DNA from: SVTX01 sp045659745
GTDB lineage: Bacteria; Bacillota; Clostridia; Oscillospirales; CAG-272
Direction: 5' to 3'
NCBI GenBank assembly: GCA_045659745.1
Contig: JAZRCL010000051.1
Span: 1-45,604, forward strand
DNA length: 45,604 nt
Shown: positions 23,293-31,495 of the stretch, one piece after another
Layout of the letters: each line of letters starts with the position of its first letter
How positions within the stretch are numbered: position 1 is the stretch's first letter
The notes under the pieces: generated by a model
Databases searched by the model: none
Told to the model about the DNA's origin: nothing
What the model saw: the letters and a program-made list of their open reading frames with translations, nothing else
Made by a program: the position numbers and the translations under genes

Positions 23293-24402
23293 ATGGCAAG
23301 CTTGTCACTCAGACACATTTTTAAGAAATATCCCGGTGGTGTTACCGCCGTTTCCGACTTTAACCTTGAGATCAAGGATAAGGAATTTATTGTACTCGTA
23401 GGACCTTCCGGATGCGGTAAGTCCACAACTCTCCGTATGATTGCAGGTCTTGAGGAGATCACTGAGGGTGAGCTCTTTATAGGTGACAGACTTGTTAACG
23501 ACGTAGCTCCTAAGGACAGAAACATCGCGATGGTGTTCCAGAACTACGCGCTCTATCCTCATATGACAGTTTCCGAGAACATGGCGTTCGGACTTAAGCT
23601 TAACAAGACTCCTAAGGACGAGATCAAGCGCCGCGTTGAAGAGGCAGCAAGAATACTCGACATCACACACCTTCTCGACCGTAAGCCCAAGGCTCTTTCG
23701 GGTGGTCAGAAGCAGAGAGTTGCGCTCGGACGTGCTATCGTTCGTAACCCCATGGTATTCCTTCTTGACGAGCCTCTCTCCAACCTTGACGCAAAGCTCC
23801 GTGCAACCATGAGAACCGAGCTTACAAAGCTTCATAACAGAGTTCAGACAACGTTTATCTACGTTACTCACGACCAGGTAGAGGCTATGACCATGGCTAC
23901 CAGAATCGTAGTTATGAAGGACGGTCTTATCCAGCAGGTAGATACACCTCAGAACCTTTACGACAAGCCCGTTAACATCTTCGTTGCAGGCTTTATCGGA
24001 ACACCTCAGATGAACTTCATCAACGGCGTACTTACAAAGAAGGACGACGACGTTTACTTCACGTTTGAAGAGAACCGCACCATCAAGGTTCCCGCAGACA
24101 AGGCAAACGCTCCCGAGCTTCAGGAGTATATCGGTCAGGAGGTAGTTGTTGGTATTCGTCCTGAGGACATCGACGACGAGGCAACAGAGGCTCCCGAAGA
24201 CAGCACCGTTGATGCATTCGTTGACGTTACAGAGCTTATGGGCGCAGAGATTTATCTCTACCTCACAATCGGCGAGACCAACCTTACCGCTCGCGTATCG
24301 CCCAGATCCAAGTCCAAGGCAGGCGACACGATCAACATCACGTTCGATACATCCAAGATGCACATCTTTGATAAGGATACAGAAAAGTGCATAGTTCACT
24401 AA
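23293..24402 (+). CDS. ugpC: Sugar ABC transporter ATPase (UgpC/MsmK/MalK type)
   Basis: The 369-residue product has Walker A GPSGCGKSTT, the Q-loop FQNYALYPHM, signature LSGGQKQR, Walker B VFLLDEP and switch THDQVEAM. A C-terminal TOBE/OB regulatory domain (about 240-369) follows. No permease or binding-protein gene is adjacent. Lone copies of this family in Gram-positives are known to energise several carbohydrate importers, and that role is inferred here. AGGAGG precedes the ATG. Codon use is biased to C-ending codons, suggesting high expression. Confidence 0.95.
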   Translation: MASLSLRHIFKKYPGGVTAVSDFNLEIKDKEFIVLVGPSGCGKSTTLRMIAGLEEITEGELFIGDRLVNDVAPKDRNIAMVFQNYALYPHMTVSENMAFGLKLNKTPKDEIKRRVEEAARILDITHLLDRKPKALSGGQKQRVALGRAIVRNPMVFLLDEPLSNLDAKLRATMRTELTKLHNRVQTTFIYVTHDQVEAMTMATRIVVMKDGLIQQVDTPQNLYDKPVNIFVAGFIGTPQMNFINGVLTKKDDDVYFTFEENRTIKVPADKANAPELQEYIGQEVVVGIRPEDIDDEATEAPEDSTVDAFVDVTELMGAEIYLYLTIGETNLTARVSPRSKSKAGDTINITFDTSKMHIFDKDTEKCIVH

Positions 24403-24410
24403 TACATAAA

Positions 24411-24435
24411 AACAGCGACCGTATCGGTCGCTGTT
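24411..24435 (+). terminator. Terminator after ugpC
   Basis: 11-bp perfect arms (24411-24421, 24425-24435), loop TAT, followed by a T-run. Confidence 0.85.
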
Positions 24436-24452
24436 TTTTTATTTCAAACCTA

Positions 24453-24505
24453 TTGCATTTTCTTTTGAAGTGTGATATAATCAAAAAGTAAATTAAATTT
24501 ACTTT
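24453..24505 (+). promoter_or_regulatory. Promoter and palindromic operator of the XRE regulator gene
   Basis: TTGCAT (24453-24458) and TATAAT (24476-24481) are 17 bp apart. A perfect palindrome, AAAGTAAAT-TAA-ATTTACTTT (24485-24505), covers the expected transcription start and abuts the GGAG ribosome binding site, a natural place for autoregulation. Confidence 0.7.
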
Positions 24506-24515
24506 GGAGAACAAA

Positions 24516-25394
24516 ATGGATATCGGAAATAAAATACGTCAGCTGAGGACCGAAAAGCTTATGACTCAGTCCGAGCTCGCGGGTAGTGAGATAACAAGAA
24601 ATATGCTCAGCCAGATAGAGAACGGCATAGCTTTGCCGTCGCTCAGTACGGTAATTTACCTTTCAAAAAGACTTGGCGTTTCAGCGGGATTTTTGCTTGC
24701 CGACGAGAGCGATAACTTCATATATAAAAAGACCGCAACAATGAAGAATATCAAAAAAGCCTTTACGGATAAGAGCTTTGAAATATGTCGTGATTTGTGC
24801 TTGTCCGAGCTTGACGAGACGGATGATGAAATAAAGCTTATACTTGCATGCTGCTCCATAAATCTTGCAATAGAGAATATATGCGACGGAAAGCTCCGCC
24901 GCGCCTGCGAGGAAATAGATTCGGCGATACTGCACGCAGAATCCACTATATATGATACGGTATCCGTGAAAAACTGCGCGTACGTCGTGCTGAATTTTCT
25001 AAGAGATATCTCGCCCACGCTTGACTGTGTCGAGATATACGAGGATATAAGCGATGTAAATTACACCGTGTCTGCATTTGAAAATTTGTTCTGCAAGTAT
25101 ATTCTCGCGATTGACAGTCTTGAATCTGATTGCTTTGACGAATCTGTTCCCGAGGAAAAGCTTTATAAAATGCATATAGAAGCAAAAAAGCAGATGGTCG
25201 AGGGGAACTACGTAGGCGCACTTGAAACCCTCAAGGGACTTATAAATTCAGAGGAAGTGCCCTCAAAGATATTGCTTTATCTTGCGAGCGCAGACCTTGA
25301 GATTTGCTGCAGAGAGACTCAGGACTTCCGCGGCGCGTACGAGCATTCGCAGAATAAGATATCTTTGCTTGAATATATGCTCTCGGATATTTGA
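24516..25394 (+). CDS. XRE-family regulator with a C-terminal helical-repeat domain
   Basis: The 292-residue product has an N-terminal helix-turn-helix (IGNKIRQLRTEKLMTQSELA, then MLSQIENGIALPSLSTVIYL, residues 3-60). A long helical region with TPR-like spacing and several Cys pairs (ILACCS, EICCRE) follows. The layout resembles Rgg/PlcR/tetratricopeptide regulators that sense peptides or protein partners, but no peptide gene is evident apart from the lipoprotein next door. The ATG at 24516 follows GGAGA; TTG four codons upstream is disfavoured. Confidence 0.85.
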   Translation: MDIGNKIRQLRTEKLMTQSELAGSEITRNMLSQIENGIALPSLSTVIYLSKRLGVSAGFLLADESDNFIYKKTATMKNIKKAFTDKSFEICRDLCLSELDETDDEIKLILACCSINLAIENICDGKLRRACEEIDSAILHAESTIYDTVSVKNCAYVVLNFLRDISPTLDCVEIYEDISDVNYTVSAFENLFCKYILAIDSLESDCFDESVPEEKLYKMHIEAKKQMVEGNYVGALETLKGLINSEEVPSKILLYLASADLEICCRETQDFRGAYEHSQNKISLLEYMLSDI

Positions 25395-25412
25395 TACAAA
25401 GGGCCTGACACT

Positions 25413-25739
25413 ATGAAAAAAGTTATAATTTTATTTTTGTCGGTAATCCTTTTATGCTCCTGCTCGGTGTTTTCTGACGCGGACGAGGAGAATACGGGAA
25501 CAATAGTCACTCCCGAGGATATTGAGAGAGTGAGCGAGGCGCTGGAGAACAAGAACATAGAGTATAAGAACGGAATAGACACTAACGCTCCCATATATTA
25601 TTGGTCAGAGAACGGCAGTGTGTTTCATTCAAGAGAGACATGCTCCGCACTTGCAAATTCCAAGAAAATAATTGCGGGGAATATAAATCATGCGTATAAT
25701 GATGGAATAGAAAAAACCTGTTCAAGATGCTTTGGATAA
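25413..25739 (+). CDS. Small lipoprotein with a His/Cys motif
   Basis: The 108-residue product has a lipoprotein signal (lipobox LCSC, Cys17), an acidic spacer and a C-terminal module FHSRETCSAL...IIAG...GIEKTCSRC. The H-x4-C...C-x2-C pattern resembles the small zinc-binding tail found on many secreted nucleases and peptidases (YH...C..L...PC..C), here as a free-standing lipoprotein. It begins 18 bp after the XRE gene, with an AAGGG site, and is probably co-transcribed with it. Its role is unknown. Confidence 0.75.
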   Translation: MKKVIILFLSVILLCSCSVFSDADEENTGTIVTPEDIERVSEALENKNIEYKNGIDTNAPIYYWSENGSVFHSRETCSALANSKKIIAGNINHAYNDGIEKTCSRCFG

Positions 25740-25740
25740 T

Positions 25741-25769
25741 AAAAAACGGCTGAATTTCAGCCGTTTTTT
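25741..25769. terminator. Bidirectional terminator, lipoprotein / glyA
   Basis: 14-bp perfect arms (25741-25754, 25756-25769) around a single T lie between convergent genes. Confidence 0.85.
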
Positions 25770-25771
25770 TA

Positions 25772-27025
25772 TTACATTTTCTCGTAAAGAGGGAATTTCT
25801 CGCAAAGCTTTGCGACCTCGGCGCGAACGTAATCTGCGCTGTTTTCAAAGTCTGTCGCTACGAGCCCCAAGAGCTTAGCGATAAGCTTCATTTCCTCAAC
25901 ACCCATGCCTCTTGTGGTAACTGCGGGAGTACCAACTCGCACGCCCGAAGTGACAAAGGGCTTCTGGGGGTCGTTGGGGATAGAGTTCTTGTTGACCGTG
26001 ATGTGTACCTCGTCAAGTCTGTGCACAAATTCCTTACCGGTAATGTTCATAGGACGGAGGTCAACTAGCATAAGGTGATTGTCAGTGCCGCCTGACACAA
26101 GATTGAAGCCTTCCTCAAGGAGGGCATCGGCGAGAGCCTTTGCGTTTTCAACTATTCTGTGCTGATAAGCCTTGAATTCGGGCTTGAGAGCCTCGCCAAA
26201 GCAAACTGCCTTTGCGGCGATTATGTGCATAAGAGGTCCGCCCTGAATACCGGGGAATATAGCCTTGTTTATCTTCTTTGCTATCTCCTCATCGTTGCAG
26301 AGGATAAGACCGCCTCTGGGACCGCGGAGGGTCTTGTGAGTTGTAGTTGTCACAACGTCTGCATAGGGCACGGGCGAGGGATGTTCACCTGCGGCAACAA
26401 GACCTGCGATGTGAGCCATATCTACCATAAGATACGCGCCGTTGTCGTGAGCAATTTTCGCCAATCTCTCAAAGTCAATAACTCTGGGATAGGCAGACGC
26501 GCCCGCAACAAGCATCTTGGGCTTGACTTCCTTGACCTGCTCCTCGAGTTTATCGTAATTGATAGTGTGGGTATCGTCATCTATTCCATAAGCGACGAAA
26601 TTATAATAAAGGCCGGAAAAGTTAACGGGGCTTCCGTGCGTGAGATGTCCGCCGTGAGCAAGACTCATTCCCATTACGGTGTCACCGTGGCTCAAAAGGG
26701 CAACGTAAACTGCGGTGTTAGCCTGCGAGCCGCTGTGGGGCTGAACGTTTGCGTAATTTGCTCCAAAAAGCTTTTTTGCGCGTTCAATGGCAAGATCCTC
26801 GGCAACATCAACACACTGGCAACCGCCATAGTATCTCTTGCCTGAATAGCCCTCTGCATACTTGTTTGTCATAATGCTTCCTGCGGCGAGAAGAACTGCC
26901 TCGGAAACAAAGTTCTCGGAAGCGATAAGCTCTATTCCGCATCTTTCACGGTCGTATTCTGCCTGGATAGCGTTGGCTACTTCGGGATCGAGAGCGCGGA
27001 GCGCCGAGATCTGTTGGTTAACCAT
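25772..27025 (-). CDS. glyA: Serine hydroxymethyltransferase
   Basis: The 417-residue product is a full PLP-dependent SHMT. It has ELIASENFVS near the N-terminus, KYAEGYSGKRYYGG, NVQPHSGSQAN, the VDMAHIAGLVAAG segment with the PLP-binding Asp and His, and the Schiff-base lysine in TTTTHKTLRGPRGG. It converts serine and tetrahydrofolate to glycine and methylene-THF, feeding one-carbon metabolism and thymidylate and purine synthesis. It stands alone; an AGAGGT site lies upstream of the ATG. TATAAT-like boxes at 27064-27090 lack a good -35. Confidence 0.97.
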   Translation of the reverse strand: MVNQQISALRALDPEVANAIQAEYDRERCGIELIASENFVSEAVLLAAGSIMTNKYAEGYSGKRYYGGCQCVDVAEDLAIERAKKLFGANYANVQPHSGSQANTAVYVALLSHGDTVMGMSLAHGGHLTHGSPVNFSGLYYNFVAYGIDDDTHTINYDKLEEQVKEVKPKMLVAGASAYPRVIDFERLAKIAHDNGAYLMVDMAHIAGLVAAGEHPSPVPYADVVTTTTHKTLRGPRGGLILCNDEEIAKKINKAIFPGIQGGPLMHIIAAKAVCFGEALKPEFKAYQHRIVENAKALADALLEEGFNLVSGGTDNHLMLVDLRPMNITGKEFVHRLDEVHITVNKNSIPNDPQKPFVTSGVRVGTPAVTTRGMGVEEMKLIAKLLGLVATDFENSADYVRAEVAKLCEKFPLYEKM

Positions 27026-27156
27026 TTTCGTAAACCTCTTTTCCTTGAATTTTGATGAAATAAATCCATTATAGATATTATATCACAAAATCTGCCGATT
27101 TCATATACATAAAATACACAAAAACAAAAAATACCATAAAAATATTGTGGATATGA

Positions 27157-27185
27157 TTGACAAATAAAGAGAGTTGTGCTATAAT
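27157..27185 (+). promoter_or_regulatory. Consensus SigA promoter of mgsA
   Basis: TTGACA (27157-27162), 17 bp, TATAAT (27180-27185). The leader to the start codon is about 95 nt. Confidence 0.85.
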
Positions 27186-27289
27186 GATACAGTAAATCAT
27201 TTTATTGTAGGGTACTGTTTGTTTTCGGAAAATAAACAGTCGAAAAAAATTTTAATACTTAATCCATGATCAGACAAGGGGGATGCAGT

Positions 27290-27730
27290 ATGGAAATAGC
27301 AATCATAGCCCACGATACTAAAAAAGAACTTATAACACAGTTTTGCATTGCGTATTGCGGAATACTCAGTAAGCACAATATCTGCGCTACCGGTATTACG
27401 GCGAAATATATATCTGAAGCAACAGGCCTTAACATTGAAAAGCTTTTCAGTGGACAGGGCGGCGAGGAGCAGATAACCTCCAGGGTTGCATATAACGAAA
27501 TAGACGTTCTCATTTATTTCCGCGACACACGCGCGTCAAGTGAGTACTCCGAGCACGACAAGATAGAGAAGGATCTCCTTCTTATGTGCGATAGATACAA
27601 CGTTCCCGTGGCTACCAATATTGCCACTGCCGAGGTTATTGTTATGGCGCTCGACAGAGGAGATCTTGATTGGAGAGAGCTTGTGAATCCCAATTCGGCT
27701 TATAACATGAATAAGCAGAAAAAAATATAA
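27290..27730 (+). CDS. mgsA: Methylglyoxal synthase
   Basis: The 146-residue product matches MgsA: IAHDTKKE at the N-terminus, ATGITAKYI, SGQGGEEQI, IYFRD with the catalytic Asp, a downstream EHD, and PVATNIATAEVIV. It converts dihydroxyacetone phosphate to methylglyoxal and phosphate, a glycolytic overflow route. An ATG-like start eight codons upstream exists, but the ATG at 27290 is correctly spaced from AAGGGGG. The thrS T-box starts directly after the stop, and no clear promoter was seen between them, so read-through from mgsA into the T-box is possible. Confidence 0.92.
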   Translation: MEIAIIAHDTKKELITQFCIAYCGILSKHNICATGITAKYISEATGLNIEKLFSGQGGEEQITSRVAYNEIDVLIYFRDTRASSEYSEHDKIEKDLLLMCDRYNVPVATNIATAEVIVMALDRGDLDWRELVNPNSAYNMNKQKKI

Positions 27731-27734
27731 ATAT

Positions 27735-27920
27735 CATGTAGCAAAAAACACGCTTCGCAGATAGACATACACAGAGAAGAAACGGTTGGTGAGAGTTTCC
27801 TATGCGCTTTTGCGACAGTACCGCTTTTGCTTGAATTTAATATCCAATGAAGTAAAAAGCTCGGGTGGAACCGTGCGTAAAAACGCACCCCGGACACGTT
27901 TGTGTCGGGGGCGTTATTTT
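27735..27920 (+). promoter_or_regulatory. T-box leader of thrS
   Basis: The T-box bulge sequence GGGTGGAACCGTGC lies at 27863-27876. It is followed by a terminator stem (about 27882-27915, two small bulges) and a T6 run. A stem-I-like region with GGTTGGTGAGAG (27784-27795) lies upstream. An ACC triplet at 27820-27822 is the best candidate threonine specifier, but I could not fold stem I with certainty. Uncharged tRNA-Thr pairing with the T-box would favour the antiterminator and turn thrS on. Confidence 0.88.
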
Positions 27921-28008
27921 TTGCGAAAAATGTGTTCCGCAAAAACAGTATAATAAAGCGTTAGCTAAATTTATAAATAATTTTTCAAACATAGAAAGGA
28001 TCACACAA

Positions 28009-29946
28009 ATGAAGATTAATTTTGGAGAAAAAATTTACGAGTCTGATGCTCCCATAACGGTCTATGATGCCGCAAGGGAAGTGTTCGGAATGGTAGAGAG
28101 AAGTGTTCTCGCGGCAAGCGTCAACGGTCATGTGACCGAGCTTTCGCACGTTATAGATACGGATGCCGACGTTCAGCTTCTCACTTTTGCAGATAAAGAG
28201 GGTGCGCACGTATTCAGACACACCGCCGCTCATATTCTTGCGCAGGCGGTTAAGAGACTTTATCCCCAGACAAAACTCACAATAGGTCCCGCACTTGACG
28301 ATAGCTTCTATTATGACTTTGACAGCGACATTTCCTTCTCTCCTGACATTCTCAAAAAGATCGAGGACGAGATGAAAAAGATAGTTAAGGAAAACCTTAA
28401 AATAGAACGCTTTGAGCTTCCAAGAGTTGAGGCTATAAAGCTTATGCAGGAAAGAGAAGAGCCCTACAAGGTACAGCTTATAGAAGAGCTTCCCGAGGAT
28501 GCGGTTATCAGCTTCTACCGTCAGGGCGAGTTTGTTGACCTCTGCGCAGGCGCGCATCTGTTTGCAACGGGCGCTGTAAAGGCGATAAAGCTCACTCAGT
28601 GCACAGGCGCATATTGGAAGGGCGATCAGAACAATAAGATGCTCCAGAGAGTCTACGGACTTGCTTTCCCCGCAAAGGATCAGCTTAACGCATACGTTGC
28701 GGCACTTGAGGAAGCAAGAAAGCGTGACCACAACAAGGTAGGCCGTGAGCTTGAATATTTCACTACGGTTGACACAATCGGTCAGGGACTTCCCATTCTT
28801 ATGCCCAAGGGCGCGAGAGTTATACAGACGCTTCAGCGTTGGATAGAGGACGAGGAGCAGAAGAGAGGCTACCTTCTCACAAAGACGCCCCTCATGGCAA
28901 AGCGCGATCTTTACAGAATTTCGGGACACTGGGATCACTACCGCGACGGCATGTTCATTCTCGGTGACCCTGACGACGAGACAAAGGAATGCTTTGCACT
29001 CCGTCCTATGACTTGCCCTTTCCAGTATCAGGTATTCCTTAACAAGAAGCGTTCTTACAGAGACCTTCCTATGAGACTTGGCGAGACCTCGACTCTGTTC
29101 AGAAACGAGGACAGCGGCGAGATGCACGGTCTTATCCGTGTGCGTCAGTTCACAATCTCCGAGGGACACCTCATTCTCCGTCCCGAGCAGCTTGAGGAAG
29201 AATTCCGTGGCTGTCTTGAGCTTGCAAAGTACGTTCTTGACACCGTAGGTATGCTTGAGAACTGTACATTCCGCTTCTCACAGTGAGATCCTGCAAGAGC
29301 AGGTATCAAGTACGAGGGTACCCCTGAACAGTGGGAGCACGCGCAGTCTGTAATGAAGGACATTCTTGATAAGCTCGAGGTTGAATACGAGGTAGGTATT
29401 GATGAAGCGGCGTTCTACGGACCTAAGCTTGACATTCAGTACAAGAACGTATTCGGCAAGGAAGATACAATAGTCACAATCCAGATAGATATGCTTCTTG
29501 CACAGAAGTTCGGAATGGAATACGTTGATTCCGATAATACAATGAAAACTCCTTATATCATTCACCGTACCTCGCTCGGTTGCTACGAGCGTACGCTTGC
29601 ATACCTTATCGAAAGATACGCAGGCGCGCTTCCCACGTGGATGGCTCCCGTTCAGGTCAAGATGCTTCCCATCGGTGACGAGCAGGTGGCTTACTGTGAC
29701 GAGATCGCAAGAAAGCTCACAAATCTCGGCGTAAGAGTTGAGGTTGACCGCCGCAACGAGACCATAGGCTACAAGCTCCGTAACGCTCAGCTTGAAAAGG
29801 TGCCTTACATGGTAGTTGTAGGCGCTAAGGAGGTCGAGGCAAACACTGTTGCCGTTCGTTCGCGTAAGGAAGGCGAGAAGGGCGTAATGAGCGTTGATGC
29901 GTTCATTTCAGAGCTTCTTTGTGAGATCGCTGAAAAGAGAAGATAA
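28009..29946 (+). CDS. thrS: Threonyl-tRNA synthetase with an in-frame UGA
   Basis: If the UGA at 29284-29286 (codon 426) is read through, the product has 645 residues, the normal ThrS length. It has an N-terminal TGS domain, the editing domain with HTAAHILAQAV and the catalytic core with MTCPFQYQ (zinc Cys) and RLGETSTLFRNEDSGEMHG. The HRTSLGCYERTLAYLIE motif and the anticodon-binding domain to the end follow. Upstream of the UGA the sequence ends FRFSQ and resumes DPARAG; remembered clostridial homologues read FRFSxWDP, so Trp is expected. Without read-through the product loses motif 3 and tRNA binding. The ATG at 28009 follows AAAGGA. Options are mutation, assembly error or natural read-through. 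Confidence 0.9.
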
Positions 29947-29956
29947 ATTTCAAAAT

Positions 29957-29999
29957 TTAACTCTGCGACAAAAAAATCCGTATTTTGCCGCAGAGTTAA
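29957..29999 (+). other. Long hairpin after thrS
   Basis: 11-bp arms TTAACTCTGCG / CGCAGAGTTAA (29957-29967, 29989-29999) have a partly pairing interior (CAAAA / TTTTG). No T-run follows, so it is not a standard rho-independent terminator, though it may still end or stabilise the thrS mRNA. Confidence 0.55.
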
Positions 30000-30019
30000 C
30001 AAATGTTTACAAAATATTG

Positions 30020-30048
30020 TTTACTAATATTATAATTAGTAGTATAAT
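30020..30048 (+). promoter_or_regulatory. Promoter of the pyrH operon with a dyad in the spacer
   Basis: TTTACT (30020-30025) and TATAAT (30043-30048) are 17 bp apart. TACTAAT-ATTATA-ATTAGTA (30022-30041) forms a perfect 7-bp-arm dyad within it. Confidence 0.6.
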
Positions 30049-30083
30049 AGATTAAAGAATATAATTTTAAGGAGTTTTCAGCT

Positions 30084-30800
30084 ATGGGATGTCCCGTTTA
30101 TAAGAGAGTTCTGATAAAAATTTCGGGCGAGGCGCTTGCTCACGAGAATAACAAGGGCGAGCTTTACGACTTTGGCTTTATGGACAAGGTCGCGTCGGTT
30201 ATAAAAAAATGTGTTGACGAGGGCGTGCAGGTTGCAGTTATCGTCGGCGCAGGCAATATCTGGAGAGGCGCAAAGGGAACTGCCATATCGAGATGCCGCG
30301 GCGACCACATGGGTATGCTTGCAACGGTTATAAACGCGTTGGCGCTTCAGGATACGTTCTTGAGAGCTGGAATGGACGCGAGAGTGCTTTCATCGGTAGA
30401 GATGAATACCTTTGCTGATTTCTATACACAGAGAGATGCAAACGATCTTCTTTGTGCAGGCAAGGTAGTTATTCTTGCGGGCGGCTCGGGAGTTCCGTTC
30501 TTCTCAACGGACACCCCTGCAGTAGTACGCGCGGCAGAGATCGGAGCCGACGCAGTGCTTATGGCAAAGAACGTTGACGGTGTCTATACCGCCGACCCCA
30601 AGACAGACCCCACAGCTAAGAAAATAGAGGACATTACTTATTCCGAAATTCTGGAGAAAAATCTCCGTGCGTTCGATATGACAGCAGTTTCATTCTGCAA
30701 TGATAACGACATTACCTCGTTCGCGTTCGGACTTTCAAATCCCGACAACATCTACGAAATTATTATGGGTAGATCTGTCGGAACAAAAATGCATAAATAA
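30084..30800 (+). CDS. pyrH: Uridylate (UMP) kinase
   Basis: The 238-residue product is a bacterial-type PyrH: KISGEALAH near the N-terminus, VGAGNIWRG, DHMGMLATVINALAL, AGGSGVPFFSTDTPAVVRA and AKNVDGVYTADPK. It phosphorylates UMP to UDP as a hexamer and is unrelated to eukaryotic UMP/CMP kinases. AAGGAG precedes the ATG. It opens the operon that runs to polC. In Bacillus this position follows rpsB-tsf, but here thrS lies upstream. Confidence 0.97.
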   Translation: MGCPVYKRVLIKISGEALAHENNKGELYDFGFMDKVASVIKKCVDEGVQVAVIVGAGNIWRGAKGTAISRCRGDHMGMLATVINALALQDTFLRAGMDARVLSSVEMNTFADFYTQRDANDLLCAGKVVILAGGSGVPFFSTDTPAVVRAAEIGADAVLMAKNVDGVYTADPKTDPTAKKIEDITYSEILEKNLRAFDMTAVSFCNDNDITSFAFGLSNPDNIYEIIMGRSVGTKMHK

Positions 30801-30842
30801 CAGACATTTTATCATAATCATATACAGAGAAAGGGAATTACT

Positions 30843-31397
30843 ATGGGATACAATACTAAAGACATCGAAACAAAAATGCAGAAATCTATCGCTTCTTATG
30901 AAGAAAATCTTTCGTCTATCCGAGCAAGCCAGGCAAACCCTGCAGTACTTAACCGCGTTACGTTTGACTATTGGGGCTCGCCTACAGAAATCACGTCTAT
31001 GGCAGGCGTATCCGTGGCAGACGCAAAGACTCTCGTTATAACCCCCTATGATGCAAGCACACTTAAAGCTATGGAAAAGGCAATACTTATGTCGGATATC
31101 GGCATTACACCCTCCAACGACGGTAAGGTTATCCGCCTTGTATTCCCTCAGCTTACCGAGGAGCGCCGTCGTGACCTTGCAAAGCAGGTTCAGAAAATGG
31201 GTGAGGATGCAAAGGTTGCAGTTAGAAACCTTAGAAGAACTGCAAACGACGAGATCAAAAAGCAGAAGAAGGACAATCTTCTCACCGAGGACGACGTAAA
31301 GAATGCTGAAAAAGCAGTTCAGGATCTTACCGACAAGTACATCAAGAATATTGATACGCTTACCGCGAAGAAGGAAAAGGATATTCTTACGGTTTAA
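30843..31397 (+). CDS. frr: Ribosome recycling factor
   Basis: The 184-residue product has the typical RRF length and motifs: an N-terminal MQKSIASYEENLSSIRAS segment, AVLNRVTFDYWGSPTEI, and a C-terminal RRTANDEIKKQKKD followed by the long final helix. With EF-G it splits post-termination ribosomes. It starts 42 bp after pyrH, with a GAAAGGG site. Confidence 0.97.
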   Translation: MGYNTKDIETKMQKSIASYEENLSSIRASQANPAVLNRVTFDYWGSPTEITSMAGVSVADAKTLVITPYDASTLKAMEKAILMSDIGITPSNDGKVIRLVFPQLTEERRRDLAKQVQKMGEDAKVAVRNLRRTANDEIKKQKKDNLLTEDDVKNAEKAVQDLTDKYIKNIDTLTAKKEKDILTV

Positions 31398-31440
31398 TCC
31401 GAATGTTTGAGCGCAGCACAAACATACCGACTAAATTGAC

Positions 31441-31464
31441 AGCGGGAGTTAAAACACTCCCGCT
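31441..31464 (+). terminator. Terminator or attenuator between frr and uppS
   Basis: 9-bp perfect arms AGCGGGAGT / ACTCCCGCT (31441-31449, 31456-31464) are followed by TTAATTTTG. The T-run is weak, so partial read-through into uppS is plausible. Confidence 0.6.
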
Positions 31465-31495
31465 TTAATTTTGAAGCATGGGGAGATTATGATCT

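Noticed and set aside
27865..28008. N-terminal extension of thrS
   Set aside because: It lies inside the T-box and terminator; the ATG at 28009 has a proper AAAGGA site and gives the family N-terminus.
29284..29310. Selenocysteine insertion at the thrS UGA
   Set aside because: The hairpin begins at once after the UGA with a 4-nt AAGA loop about 8 nt away, unlike bacterial SECIS elements, and homologues have Trp and not Cys at this position as far as I recall.
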